Origin: Hyphobacterium marinum
Lineage (GTDB): Bacteria; Pseudomonadota; Alphaproteobacteria; Caulobacterales; Maricaulaceae
Assembly: GCF_036330325.1 (NCBI RefSeq)
Contig: NZ_JAZDRO010000007.1
Span: forward strand, 1-64,000
DNA: 64,000 nt
Direction: 5' to 3'
Shown: piece by piece, positions 8,832 through 16,778 of the stretch
Position numbering within the stretch: position 1 is the stretch's first letter
Layout: the number at the start of each line of letters is the position of its first letter
The notes under the pieces: generated by a model
What the model saw: only the letters and a program-made list of their open reading frames with translations
The model's database searches: none
Told to the model about the DNA's origin: nothing
Made by a program: the position numbers and the translations under genes

Positions 8832-8880
8832 AAAAGGCATTGGGTGGATGGTGGGGTGTCTCCACGAGGAAGACATCTGT
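8801..8880 (-). ncRNA. candidate small RNA ending in the orphan terminator
   Basis: Upstream of the orphan terminator, the minus strand carries a second hairpin at 8857-8875 (TGTCT and AGACA arms extended by CC/GG, loop TCGT). A C-rich single-stranded linker with CACCCCACCATCCACCC then leads to the terminator hairpin. Two hairpins with an unpaired C-rich, anti-ribosome-binding-site-like segment is a common design for trans-acting small RNAs in alphaproteobacteria. No open frame on the minus strand here looks like a gene. The 5' end and promoter are not defined; the region up to 8981 could be included. Confidence 0.35.
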
Positions 8881-8981
8881 AAACTGCGCGTTAAGGGTAA
8901 ATATTGCGTTAATGGCATGGGCGGACTCGCTAAAAGGATTCACCAGCCTTGACGGAAGGTTAGCAAAAGGGGCTTCGAAAC

Positions 8982-9332
8982 ATGCGCGAATACACGACGT
9001 TTTCCGCGTTCTGGCCGCATTACCTGCGGGAACACGCCAAGCCCTCGACACGGGCCTGGCACTATGTCGGGTCCGCGCTAGCGATCGGTGTCCTGATCAC
9101 GGCACTGGTCACGCGCAACTGGTGGCTTCTGCTCGCCGTCCCGGTGTCGGGCTATTTCTTCGCCTGGGTCAGTCATGCCTTCGTCGAGCGCAACAAGCCG
9201 GCGACCTTCACCTATCCGCTCTGGTCTCTGATCAGCGACTACAGGATGTTCGGCCTGTTTCTTACCGGGCGGCTTGATCCTGAGCTCGACGCGGCCGGTG
9301 TTGCGACCGGCCGCCAGAAACCGGCGCAGTAA
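8982..9332 (+). CDS. Mpo1-like (DUF962) membrane protein
   Basis: This 116-residue protein matches the DUF962/YGL010w family: two helices (about 29-43 and 47-65) and the signature AFVERNKPATFTYPLW-SLISDYRM. The yeast member Mpo1 is an iron-dependent dioxygenase acting on 2-hydroxy fatty acids in alpha-oxidation. Conserved His residues at HY (27) and SHAF are visible here. The bacterial role is unproven. It is a single gene between two tRNA genes; TTGACG lies 33 bases upstream but has no obvious -10 partner. Confidence 0.82.
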   Translation: MREYTTFSAFWPHYLREHAKPSTRAWHYVGSALAIGVLITALVTRNWWLLLAVPVSGYFFAWVSHAFVERNKPATFTYPLWSLISDYRMFGLFLTGRLDPELDAAGVATGRQKPAQ

Positions 9333-9364
9333 GGCGTTAGAGGCCAGTCTGACTGTCTGGAAGG

Positions 9365-9438
9365 TGGAGGTCCCGCCCGGAATCGAACCGGGGTGCAAGG
9401 ATTTGCAGTCCTCTGCGTAACCACTCCGCCACGGGACC
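9365..9438 (-). tRNA. tRNA-Cys (GCA)
   Basis: On the minus strand GGTCCCG pairs with CGGGACC, followed by discriminator T (U73, the Cys identity base) and encoded CCA. The anticodon stem GAGGA/TCCTT encloses CTGCAAA, giving anticodon GCA. Confidence 0.95.
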
Positions 9439-9457
9439 ATCCGATGCGGGAAGGCGA

Positions 9458-9486
9458 TATCTAGCGAAGCCTTGGCGGCTCGGCAA
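9458..9486 (-). promoter_or_regulatory. likely promoter of tRNA-Cys
   Basis: On the minus strand TTGCCG, 17 bases, then TAGATA. The -10 hexamer ends 19 bases before the tRNA 5' end, which leaves room for a short leader. Confidence 0.55.
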
Positions 9487-9582
9487 TGCGTGCGCGCATT
9501 TGACCGTCACCCATGCTTGCCGCGCGCGAAACTCGCGCGATATAAGCGGCACGAAAGCAGGCTGGCCGGAAGGATAATCCCC

Positions 9583-10236
9583 GTGAGTGAATTCGACAGC
9601 GAACGCCGCATCATGGTCGATGGCCAGATCCGCACCGCCGACGTGACCGACCGTCGGCTGCAATCCGCGCTTCTGGCTGTTCCGCGCGAACGGTTCATGC
9701 CCAAGGCCAAAGCGCCGCAGGCCTATGCCGACACGGAAGTCGAGGTCGGGACGGGGCGGTGGATGATGCGCCCGCGCGATTTCGCCAAGCTGGCCCAGGC
9801 CGCTGCGATCCGCTCGACGGATATCGTCCTCGATCTGGCGATCGGGCGGGGATATTCCTCGGCTGTTCTCAGCCGGGTTGCAGAAACCGTCGTTGGTGTC
9901 GAATCGGACGAGAGCCTGCTCGAGCGCGCCGAGCGCAATCTGGCTGCGACCGGTTCGGACAACGCCGTGGTCATCAAGGGCGATCTGAAAGTGGGCGCGC
10001 CGGATCAGGGTCCGTTTGACGTGATCTTCGTCAATGGTGCGGTCGACGAGCCGGCGCGGGCCTGGTTTGACCAGCTGGCCGATGGTGGCCGCCTCGCGGT
10101 GGTCGTGCGCAAGGGGCCGGTCGGCAAGGCGACCATCTTCACACGATCTGGCGCGAGTGTCGGTGAGCGGGTCGTGTTCGACGCGACGCCGCACAGGCTT
10201 CCGGAATTCGTTCGCGAGCCGGGCTTCGTATTCTAG
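9583..10236 (+). CDS. protein-L-isoaspartate O-methyltransferase-like protein (divergent)
   Basis: I choose GTG at 9583 (GGAAGGA eight bases upstream), giving 217 residues; the open frame before it is long but lacks family sequence. It begins with the Pcm-type segment RRIMVDGQIRTADVTDRRL and AVPRERFMP. The SAM-binding motif reads LDLAIGRGYSSAVLSR, where true Pcm has EIGTGSGYQAA, so the glycine loop is altered. In related genomes this gene precedes a TolC gene, as here. A bona fide pcm lies at 29680-30324, so this paralogue probably has another substrate or none. Confidence 0.8.
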   Translation: MSEFDSERRIMVDGQIRTADVTDRRLQSALLAVPRERFMPKAKAPQAYADTEVEVGTGRWMMRPRDFAKLAQAAAIRSTDIVLDLAIGRGYSSAVLSRVAETVVGVESDESLLERAERNLAATGSDNAVVIKGDLKVGAPDQGPFDVIFVNGAVDEPARAWFDQLADGGRLAVVVRKGPVGKATIFTRSGASVGERVVFDATPHRLPEFVREPGFVF

Positions 10237-10328
10237 GACGGCTTGCGCAGTCCGACGCGACGGAATTGCGGGCACCCGCCCGTATGGGACATGAGGCCGG
10301 CAACCGGAAAACTGACCAATTCGGCGCG

Positions 10329-10349
10329 AAAGTGAACGCTGTTCACTTT
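10329..10349. promoter_or_regulatory. perfect 21-bp palindrome upstream of tolC, probable operator
   Basis: Arms AAAGTGAAC and GTTCACTTT surround GCT, a perfect dyad with 9-base arms. It lies 96 bases before the tolC start and 93 after the methyltransferase stop. The size fits a site for a TetR-type dimeric repressor, common for efflux genes. The plus strand continues TTTCGGTTTT, so an AT-rich terminator for the upstream gene is the alternative. Confidence 0.5.
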
Positions 10350-10444
10350 TTCGGTTTTAGCTTACGGTGCCGTAAAGTCTCCCCCATAGTGGAGACAGAA
10401 AATTGCTATAGGATGCGTCGCGAGATTACGGACAGGTGGATGGC

Positions 10445-11791
10445 ATGATCAAAACTCTCGGTTGCGCTCTGGCGCTGGCAGTCACGGCAGCGGGCGCGTC
10501 ATGGTCGCAGACGCTCGAAGATTCGCTGGCGCTGACCTACACCTCCAATCCAACGCTACAGGCCGAGCGGGCGCGGGTTCGTGCGGTCGCAGAAGGTGTC
10601 GCCCAGGCGCGTGCCGGTTATCTGCCGTCCGTTTCGGCGAGTGCCGGCATTTCCCGGTCCCGGACGGAAAGCTCTGGCGGTTTCTTCAACCAGGCCAACA
10701 CGGTGACGCCGAAGAATTATTCCATCAACGCCAGCCAGGCGATCTGGCGCGGCGGGCGGATCACCGGTGCCATTGACCAGGCCGAAGCGAACTTCCTGGC
10801 CGCCGAGGAAAACCTCCGTGCTGTTGAACAGTCGGTCCTTCTCGATGCAGCGACTGCCTTTCTGAATGTCCAGCGCGATACCGAGATCGCCGAAATCCGC
10901 CGCAATAACGTGGAAGTCCTCGGTGCCCAGTTGCAGGCCGCTGAGGACCGGTTCGAAGTTGGCGAGATCACCCGTACGGACGTGGCCCAGGCCGAAGCCC
11001 GCCAGTCTGCGGCGCGCGCGCAATTCGCTGCGGCTCTGGCCCAGCTGGCATCCAGCCGGGCGGCCTATACCCGCATTGTCGGCCAGGCCCCGGGCACACT
11101 TGCCGAAGCTCCGCCGCTACCAACCCTGCCGGACTCGCTGCAGGAGGCCGTCGACATTGCTGCGGACTACAGCCCGGTCCTGCGCGGAGCCGCCTTTTCC
11201 GAAGAAGCTGCACGGGCCGGGATCCAGGTCGCGCGCGGAGCACTGCTCCCGGACGTGTCACTTTCCGGCAGTGCCGGAACGCGGCGCGATTCGTCCTTTT
11301 CGGGTGATCAGTCGGACAGCTATTCCATCGGGGCGCAGGTCTCGATCCCGATCTTCACCGGCGGTCTGAACCGGTCGCGTTTGCGGGCGGCGAACCACAT
11401 CGCTGACCAGGCGCGCCTGCAGGTGTCGGCTGCTCGCCGTCAGGTGGAAGAAAACACCACCAATGCCTTCAACAACCATATCGCGGCCCAGTCGGTTATC
11501 GAGTCGAGTTCGCAGGCCGTTCGCGCCAACGAGATTGCGCTGGATGGCGTGCAGCAGGAAGCCTTCGTCGGGCTTCGCACGACGCTGGACGTGCTCAATG
11601 CCGAGCAGGAATTGCTCGATTCGCGCCTGACGCTCGTGACCGCGGAACGCGACGCCTATGTCGCCGGTCTGGTGCTGCTCCAGTCCATGGGTCTGCTGAC
11701 GGCCGAGACACTCGCTCTCGATGTCGAAATCTATGATGCCGACCTGCGCCAGCCCGAGTGGGGTAATATCGACTTAACGCCCTGGAACTAG
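10445..11791 (+). CDS. tolC: TolC-family outer membrane efflux protein
   Basis: This is a 448-residue outer membrane channel of type I secretion and RND/MFS efflux systems. I prefer the ATG at 10445 to the in-frame GTG at 10436; a signal peptide of about 22 residues follows. The body shows the TolC duplication: LEDSLALTYTSNPTLQAERARVRAVAEGVAQARAGYLPSV-like start of helix 3, GEITRTDVAQAEAR (the E-x-T-x-T/D-V-xQA motif), and in the second half FVGLRTTLDVLNAEQELLDSR. The gene order methyltransferase-tolC-popZ-valS is the Caulobacter-type arrangement, where this gene exports proteins and drugs. No membrane-fusion protein or ATPase is nearby, so its partners are elsewhere. Confidence 0.92.
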   Translation: MIKTLGCALALAVTAAGASWSQTLEDSLALTYTSNPTLQAERARVRAVAEGVAQARAGYLPSVSASAGISRSRTESSGGFFNQANTVTPKNYSINASQAIWRGGRITGAIDQAEANFLAAEENLRAVEQSVLLDAATAFLNVQRDTEIAEIRRNNVEVLGAQLQAAEDRFEVGEITRTDVAQAEARQSAARAQFAAALAQLASSRAAYTRIVGQAPGTLAEAPPLPTLPDSLQEAVDIAADYSPVLRGAAFSEEAARAGIQVARGALLPDVSLSGSAGTRRDSSFSGDQSDSYSIGAQVSIPIFTGGLNRSRLRAANHIADQARLQVSAARRQVEENTTNAFNNHIAAQSVIESSSQAVRANEIALDGVQQEAFVGLRTTLDVLNAEQELLDSRLTLVTAERDAYVAGLVLLQSMGLLTAETLALDVEIYDADLRQPEWGNIDLTPWN

Positions 11792-11891
11792 CATTTTAGA
11801 GAATAAGCGAATCGCACACTGGACAGGCGAGACTTGCGCCGGTTTATTCGCGTATCAGGGGAAGCGACCACTCGGAAGGACGCGCGCGCTC

Positions 11892-12518
11892 ATGGCTCAG
11901 GAAGCAACCGACAACGAACCGACGATGGAGGAGATTCTCGCCTCCATCAAACGGATCATCAACGAGGACGAAGAGCCGGAAGCCAGCGAGGCCGCCGCCG
12001 AACCCGAGCCGGAACCCGCTCCCGAGCCCGAGGCCGAAAGCGATGTCCTCGAACTGACCGAGAAGGTCGAAGAAGACGGTATCGGCACCGATCCGCTCGC
12101 GATCGAGGACGATCTGATGATTGTCGACCGCGAGGAAGAGGCCGCCGCACCCGAGCCGGAACCCGAGCCCGAGCCGGAACCGGTCGCCGAGGAACCGGAG
12201 CCCGAGCCCGAGCCCGAGCCAGAACCCGAACCGGTTGCCGAAGCCCCGCCGCCGCGCCGCGAGCCGGTGCGCGAGGAAATTGTCGTCGAGGATGACGAGG
12301 ATTCGCTGCTCGACCAGACTGCCGCGAGCGCAGCAGCCGGGGCCTTTGGTGCGCTCAGCAACAATCTGCGCATTGCCGGGACGGACGGTCAGACGCTCGA
12401 AGCGATCGTGCGCGAGCTGATGCGCCCGATGCTGAAGGAATGGCTCGACGCCAACCTGCCGCGCATTGTCGAGGAAAAGGTCGAAGCCGAAATCGAGCGC
12501 GTCGCCCGGCGCCGCTGA
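11892..12518 (+). CDS. popZ: PopZ, polar organising protein (DUF2497)
   Basis: This 208-residue protein has the three-part PopZ layout. The N-terminal binding helix is TMEEILASIKRIINEDEE at 11-28. A disordered acidic, proline-rich spacer (about 30-128) follows, with long Glu-Pro dipeptide runs. The C-terminal oligomerisation region (about 155-208) includes ELMRPMLKEWLDANLPRIVEE. PopZ forms polar condensates that anchor the chromosome ParB/parS complex and recruit cell-cycle kinases in Caulobacter. Position between tolC and valS is conserved. The Glu-Pro spacer keeps the charge and proline content of the Caulobacter spacer in a much simpler, repetitive sequence. Confidence 0.93.
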   Translation: MAQEATDNEPTMEEILASIKRIINEDEEPEASEAAAEPEPEPAPEPEAESDVLELTEKVEEDGIGTDPLAIEDDLMIVDREEEAAAPEPEPEPEPEPVAEEPEPEPEPEPEPEPVAEAPPPRREPVREEIVVEDDEDSLLDQTAASAAAGAFGALSNNLRIAGTDGQTLEAIVRELMRPMLKEWLDANLPRIVEEKVEAEIERVARRR

Positions 12519-12547
12519 TCGCCAACAACTGTCAGAAGATGAAAGAC

Positions 12548-12573
12548 GGGCGTTGGCGGAACCGCCAGCGCCC
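12548..12573. other. strong hairpin between popZ and valS
   Basis: Twelve-base arms GGGCGTTGGCGG and CCGCCAGCGCCC (one G-T pair) with a two-base spacer lie 18 bases before the valS start. No T-run follows, so it is not a canonical intrinsic terminator. It could shape translation of valS or mark the popZ transcript end. Confidence 0.5.
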
Positions 12574-12590
12574 GTTACCTATGCGCTATT

Positions 12591-15485
12591 ATGCTGGACA
12601 AGACATTCACCCCGAAAGATGCCGAGCCGCGCCTCTACGCGGCCTGGGAGGATTCCGGTCACTTCAAGCCGAAGGATGACCCGGATGCGGAAACCTATTC
12701 CATCGTCATTCCGCCGCCCAACGTCACCGGCAGCCTGCATATCGGCCACGCGCTGAACAACACGCTCCAGGATGTGCTGATCCGCTATCACCGCATGCAG
12801 GGCAAGGCCGTGCTGTGGCAGCCGGGGACCGACCATGCCGGCATCGCGACCCAGATGGTGGTCGAACGCCAGCTGGCCGCTGAAGGCAATATCTCGCGCC
12901 GCGACATGGGCCGCGACGCTTTCGTCGAACGCGTCTGGGAGTGGAAGGAAAAATCCGGCGGGACGATCCTCAATCAGCTGCGCCGCCTCGGGGCCTCCTG
13001 CGACTGGAGCCGGGAACGCTTCACCATGGACGAGGGCCTCTCCAAGGCCGTCATCAAGGTGTTCGTGGAACTCCATCAGCAGGGCCTCATCTACCGCGAC
13101 AAGCGGCTGGTGAACTGGGACCCGCATTTCCAGACGGCTATCTCGGATCTCGAAGTGGAAAACCGCGAGATCGACGGTCATTACTGGCGCTTCCGCTATC
13201 CGTTGGCCGACGGCTCGACCTATCGCTTCCCCATCGCCCATGATGAGGACGGCAATCCGACCGAGTGGGAGGAGCGCGACTATATTGTTGTCGCGACGAC
13301 GCGGCCCGAAACCATGCTGGGCGATACCGCCGTGGCGGTGCATCCGGATGATGCGCGCTATGCCGGCTTCGTTGGCAAGAGCGTGCGCCTGCCCATCGCC
13401 GACGTCGAAATCCCGATCATCGCTGACGAGCATGCCGACCCGGAAACGGGGTCAGGCGCGGTGAAGATCACCCCGGCGCACGACTTCAACGACTTCATGG
13501 TCGGCGAGCGCCACAACCTGCCGCGCGTCAACCTGTTCGACCGTCAGGCGAGCCTGCTGACCGAAGACGATGGCATGGGCGGGCTGGACCGCATCCCGCC
13601 GGAATTGCGCGGGATGGACCGGTTCGAGGCGCGCAAGACAATCGTCGCGATGATGGACGACCTGGGCCTGCTCGACGGCATCGATGACAAGAAGGTGATG
13701 CAGCCCTTTGGCGACCGCTCCGGCGTCGTGGTCGAGCCCTACATGACCGACCAGTGGTTCGTTAAGGCCGATGTGCTGGCCAGGGACGCGCTCGCTGCCG
13801 TCGAGGACGGGCGCACCACCTTCCACCCCAAAAGCTGGGAAAAGACCTATTTTGAATGGATGCGCAACATCCAGCCCTGGTGCATTTCCCGCCAGCTCTG
13901 GTGGGGGCACCGGATTCCTGCGTGGTATGGTCCAAGTATAGTCTTGCTGGAAAATCGAGGCGATCACCACCTAATCGAGCTGGACTATAACGAACCGATC
14001 CCATTCGTCGCACAAACCTTTGAAGAAGCAAGGAAAGTTGCGTTTCGGCATTACGAGAAGACTGACGGGATTCCGAATGTCATCAAGTCGTCAGGTGAAC
14101 ACATCTACGATGGCAGTTTTGACCTGGTCGCCGACAGGCAAGCGGCGATGTCCGACGACACTCTGGAAATTGCACTCTGGCAGGACGAAGACGTCCTCGA
14201 CACCTGGTTCTCCTCCGCGCTGTGGCCGTTTTCCACGCTCGGCTGGCCGGAAGAGACCGAGGAGCTGAAACGCTTCTACCCGACGAGCGTTCTGGTCACC
14301 GCGTTCGACATCATCTTCTTCTGGGTCGCCCGGATGATGATGCAGGGCCTTCATTTCATGGAGGAAGTGCCGTTCCCGGACATCTACATCCACGCCCTCG
14401 TGCGCGACGAGCACGGCGCGAAGATGTCGAAATCCAAGGGCAACGTCATCGACCCGCTCGAACTGATCGACGAGTACGGGGCCGACGCGGTGCGATTCAC
14501 GCTTGCCGCGCTCGCCGCGCAGGGCCGCGACATCCGCATGTCGAAGGACCGCGTCGAGGGCTACCGGAATTTCGGCACCAAGCTGTGGAATGCCGCGCGC
14601 TTCTGTCAGATGAATGACTGCCGCCCGCATCCGGATTTCGATCCGAAAACCGTCAAGGCGACCGTCAATCGCTGGATTTTGAGCGAGGCGGAAGCCGCGG
14701 CCAAGGCCGTCTCGGCCGGACTCGACACCTACCGCTTCAACGAGGCGGCAGGCGCGGCTTATCGCTTCGTCTGGAACGTGTTCTGCGACTGGCATCTCGA
14801 ATTCGCCAAGCCGCTCCTCTCCGGTAAGGACGAGGCGGCCAAGGCCGAAACGCGTGCGACGACGGCCTATGTGCTCGACATCGCGATGAAGCTGCTGCAT
14901 CCCTTCATGCCCTTCGTGACCGAGGAACTCTGGTCGCAAACGGCGGGCGAGGGCGGACGCGACACACAGCTGATCGTCGCCGACTGGCCGCGTCTCGACG
15001 GTCTGGTCGATGCGGGCGCGCAGGCGGAAATGAACTGGCTCGTCGATCTCACCACCGACATCCGCCGCCTGCGCTCGGAGTCCAACATTCCGGCGGGTGC
15101 GAAGCTGAACGCCGTCATCGTCGGGGCGTCGGCCGAGACGAAGGCGCGGCTCGACCGCAATGGCGATCTCCTCAAACGCCTGGCGCGTCTCGATGCCGTG
15201 ACGCTCGGCGATACGATCCCGGACGGCTCACTCCAGACTGTGATCGGCGAGGCGACCATCGCCCTGCCGCTCGAAGGCGTCATCGACACCGGCGCGGAGA
15301 AGGACAGGCTCGCGAAGGAAATCGCCAAGGTCGAGGGCGAGATTGCCCGGCTCGACAAGAAGCTCGGCAATGAGCGCTTCGTCGCCAATGCACCGGCCGA
15401 GGTCGTCGAGGGCGAGCGCGCCAAGCGCGCCGACTATGCCGCGCAAAAGGACAAGCTCTCCGAAGCGCTGGCCCGTTTGGGGTAG
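12591..15485 (+). CDS. valS: valyl-tRNA synthetase
   Basis: This 964-residue class Ia synthetase charges tRNA-Val. The HIGH motif is in NVTGSLHIGHALNN (about 45), the editing (CP1) domain follows, KMSKS is in GAKMSKSKGNVIDPLEL (about 611), then the anticodon-binding helices, and a C-terminal coiled coil (about 895-964) carries the tRNA-binding arm. Between WYGP (about 446) and EDVLDTWFSS (about 529) there is a segment of about 80 residues where most ValRS have 25-30. Its DNA (about 13925-14160) is lower in GC and rich in codons unusual here (ATA, CGA, CTA, AGG). The protein otherwise looks intact. Confidence 0.96.
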   Translation: MLDKTFTPKDAEPRLYAAWEDSGHFKPKDDPDAETYSIVIPPPNVTGSLHIGHALNNTLQDVLIRYHRMQGKAVLWQPGTDHAGIATQMVVERQLAAEGNISRRDMGRDAFVERVWEWKEKSGGTILNQLRRLGASCDWSRERFTMDEGLSKAVIKVFVELHQQGLIYRDKRLVNWDPHFQTAISDLEVENREIDGHYWRFRYPLADGSTYRFPIAHDEDGNPTEWEERDYIVVATTRPETMLGDTAVAVHPDDARYAGFVGKSVRLPIADVEIPIIADEHADPETGSGAVKITPAHDFNDFMVGERHNLPRVNLFDRQASLLTEDDGMGGLDRIPPELRGMDRFEARKTIVAMMDDLGLLDGIDDKKVMQPFGDRSGVVVEPYMTDQWFVKADVLARDALAAVEDGRTTFHPKSWEKTYFEWMRNIQPWCISRQLWWGHRIPAWYGPSIVLLENRGDHHLIELDYNEPIPFVAQTFEEARKVAFRHYEKTDGIPNVIKSSGEHIYDGSFDLVADRQAAMSDDTLEIALWQDEDVLDTWFSSALWPFSTLGWPEETEELKRFYPTSVLVTAFDIIFFWVARMMMQGLHFMEEVPFPDIYIHALVRDEHGAKMSKSKGNVIDPLELIDEYGADAVRFTLAALAAQGRDIRMSKDRVEGYRNFGTKLWNAARFCQMNDCRPHPDFDPKTVKATVNRWILSEAEAAAKAVSAGLDTYRFNEAAGAAYRFVWNVFCDWHLEFAKPLLSGKDEAAKAETRATTAYVLDIAMKLLHPFMPFVTEELWSQTAGEGGRDTQLIVADWPRLDGLVDAGAQAEMNWLVDLTTDIRRLRSESNIPAGAKLNAVIVGASAETKARLDRNGDLLKRLARLDAVTLGDTIPDGSLQTVIGEATIALPLEGVIDTGAEKDRLAKEIAKVEGEIARLDKKLGNERFVANAPAEVVEGERAKRADYAAQKDKLSEALARLG

Positions 15486-15599
15486 GGGAATCCCCATAAC
15501 CCCAAGAACTGGCAAGGGTGAATCCTGCGCGGTACTTGTTCGCGTGTAGGGCGAGTGCTATCGTTTGGGACCTGTGCGGAACCAATGACGAGGTCGTTC

Positions 15600-16727
15600 A
15601 TGCGCCGGGTCGTATTACCAATCTTTTGTGTGGGTTCGCTTCTGGTTTTGCCAACAGGAGCATCGGCTGCTGCGCAAAGCGTGGAAACCGTGACATTCCG
15701 GGTGCCGGTGGAAGTTACCGATATTCGTTATCTGTCCAGCGTGAATGTGCGCTGTGCAATACAGGATGGGACACGAACCGAGCCGCTCGATCTCGAAGAC
15801 TGGTCGAACTCGCATATGATTTCCAATCTGGTGCGGTGGCGGCTCTGGTCGCCGGATTTTGGGCGGTGCGTTTCTGACCCAACCAGCGAAGAAGCGACGC
15901 GGCGCTGTATGACAGAGGGTGAAGGCGGCGGTTATTCGTGGAGCGGTGTCATTGAAGTACCGATCCATGATTTCCAGGGCGGACGCATCCGGGTCGCCGA
16001 GGCCGAGAACTACAGTTGCAAGGCCGTGGTTCATTACGACACCGAGCCGGATGTTGCTGGTGAAGCAGGACTGGAAGACGGATTGTGCGCAGGATTTTTT
16101 GAGAACCCGTTCTCGATTGATGCCCGCGAGCGCTATCAGGTCTTTACCGGTGGCGACATTGCCGAAGCCGAGCTTTGTTCGGAAGGGCGATTTGATCCCT
16201 CCGCCGGGGTTATCACGGTAGAGCGCCAGTTTATTCGCGATGGCGAATACGACGGTGAACCGGGCGCGGGCAGTTCCGGCAGTGGGGCTTCGACACCGGC
16301 GACGATTAATCCCGCTCTCGCCGAGCGGCTGCCCGACAACGCGACCCTTTCAAGTCGCGTCGGCCAGGTAGCCCGGACACAAGTCACGGCACCGCTGCTG
16401 ACCCAGTCGGCAGGGGCAAGTGGTGACCGCACCTGCCATGATGCGGTTCAGGGGCGTATTGCCTGGAACCAGTCAGGCAATACGCAATGGGCAGACGCGA
16501 ATGTGAATGCGCTTTGCGAAGGCGCGGAAAGCAGTGATCAGCCCGCGGCCTGTTTTGATCGCGTGATGCATCAGGGTGTGGAACGCGCTGGTGGCGGCCA
16601 GTGGAGATGGCAGGAGGTCCGCGATCTTTGCAGGGGAAGCCGGAACGCTGGCGATCGTATTGCCTGTTATGAAAGCAGGGTTGCATCCGGCGCGTCGCTG
16701 AGCGATGCGATATCATCCTGCAACTGA
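15600..16727 (+). CDS. secreted protein with a C-terminal Cys/Trp repeat domain, function unknown
   Basis: Two ATGs are possible, 15585 and 15600. The second has GAGG six bases upstream and gives a clean signal peptide ending ASA; length 375 residues. The N-terminal half is beta-rich with scattered Cys and no family I know. After a Gly/Ser linker (about 225-240) the last 95 residues contain two copies of a unit. The first is W-ADANVNALCEG...PAACFDRVM-QGV, the second W-WQEVRDLCRG...DRIACYESRVASG, ending in SSCN. The paired Cys suggest disulfides in the periplasm or outside the cell. It stands between valS and a DUF3137 gene with no obvious link. Confidence 0.7.
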   Translation: MRRVVLPIFCVGSLLVLPTGASAAAQSVETVTFRVPVEVTDIRYLSSVNVRCAIQDGTRTEPLDLEDWSNSHMISNLVRWRLWSPDFGRCVSDPTSEEATRRCMTEGEGGGYSWSGVIEVPIHDFQGGRIRVAEAENYSCKAVVHYDTEPDVAGEAGLEDGLCAGFFENPFSIDARERYQVFTGGDIAEAELCSEGRFDPSAGVITVERQFIRDGEYDGEPGAGSSGSGASTPATINPALAERLPDNATLSSRVGQVARTQVTAPLLTQSAGASGDRTCHDAVQGRIAWNQSGNTQWADANVNALCEGAESSDQPAACFDRVMHQGVERAGGGQWRWQEVRDLCRGSRNAGDRIACYESRVASGASLSDAISSCN

Positions 16728-16778
16728 CAATGCAGCGATTACAATTGCGGGCCGGATGAGACCGGCTAGCCTTCGGGC

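Noticed and set aside
8891..8912. Paired TTAA motifs as a CtrA box
   Set aside because: The spacing is 14 bases, not 7.
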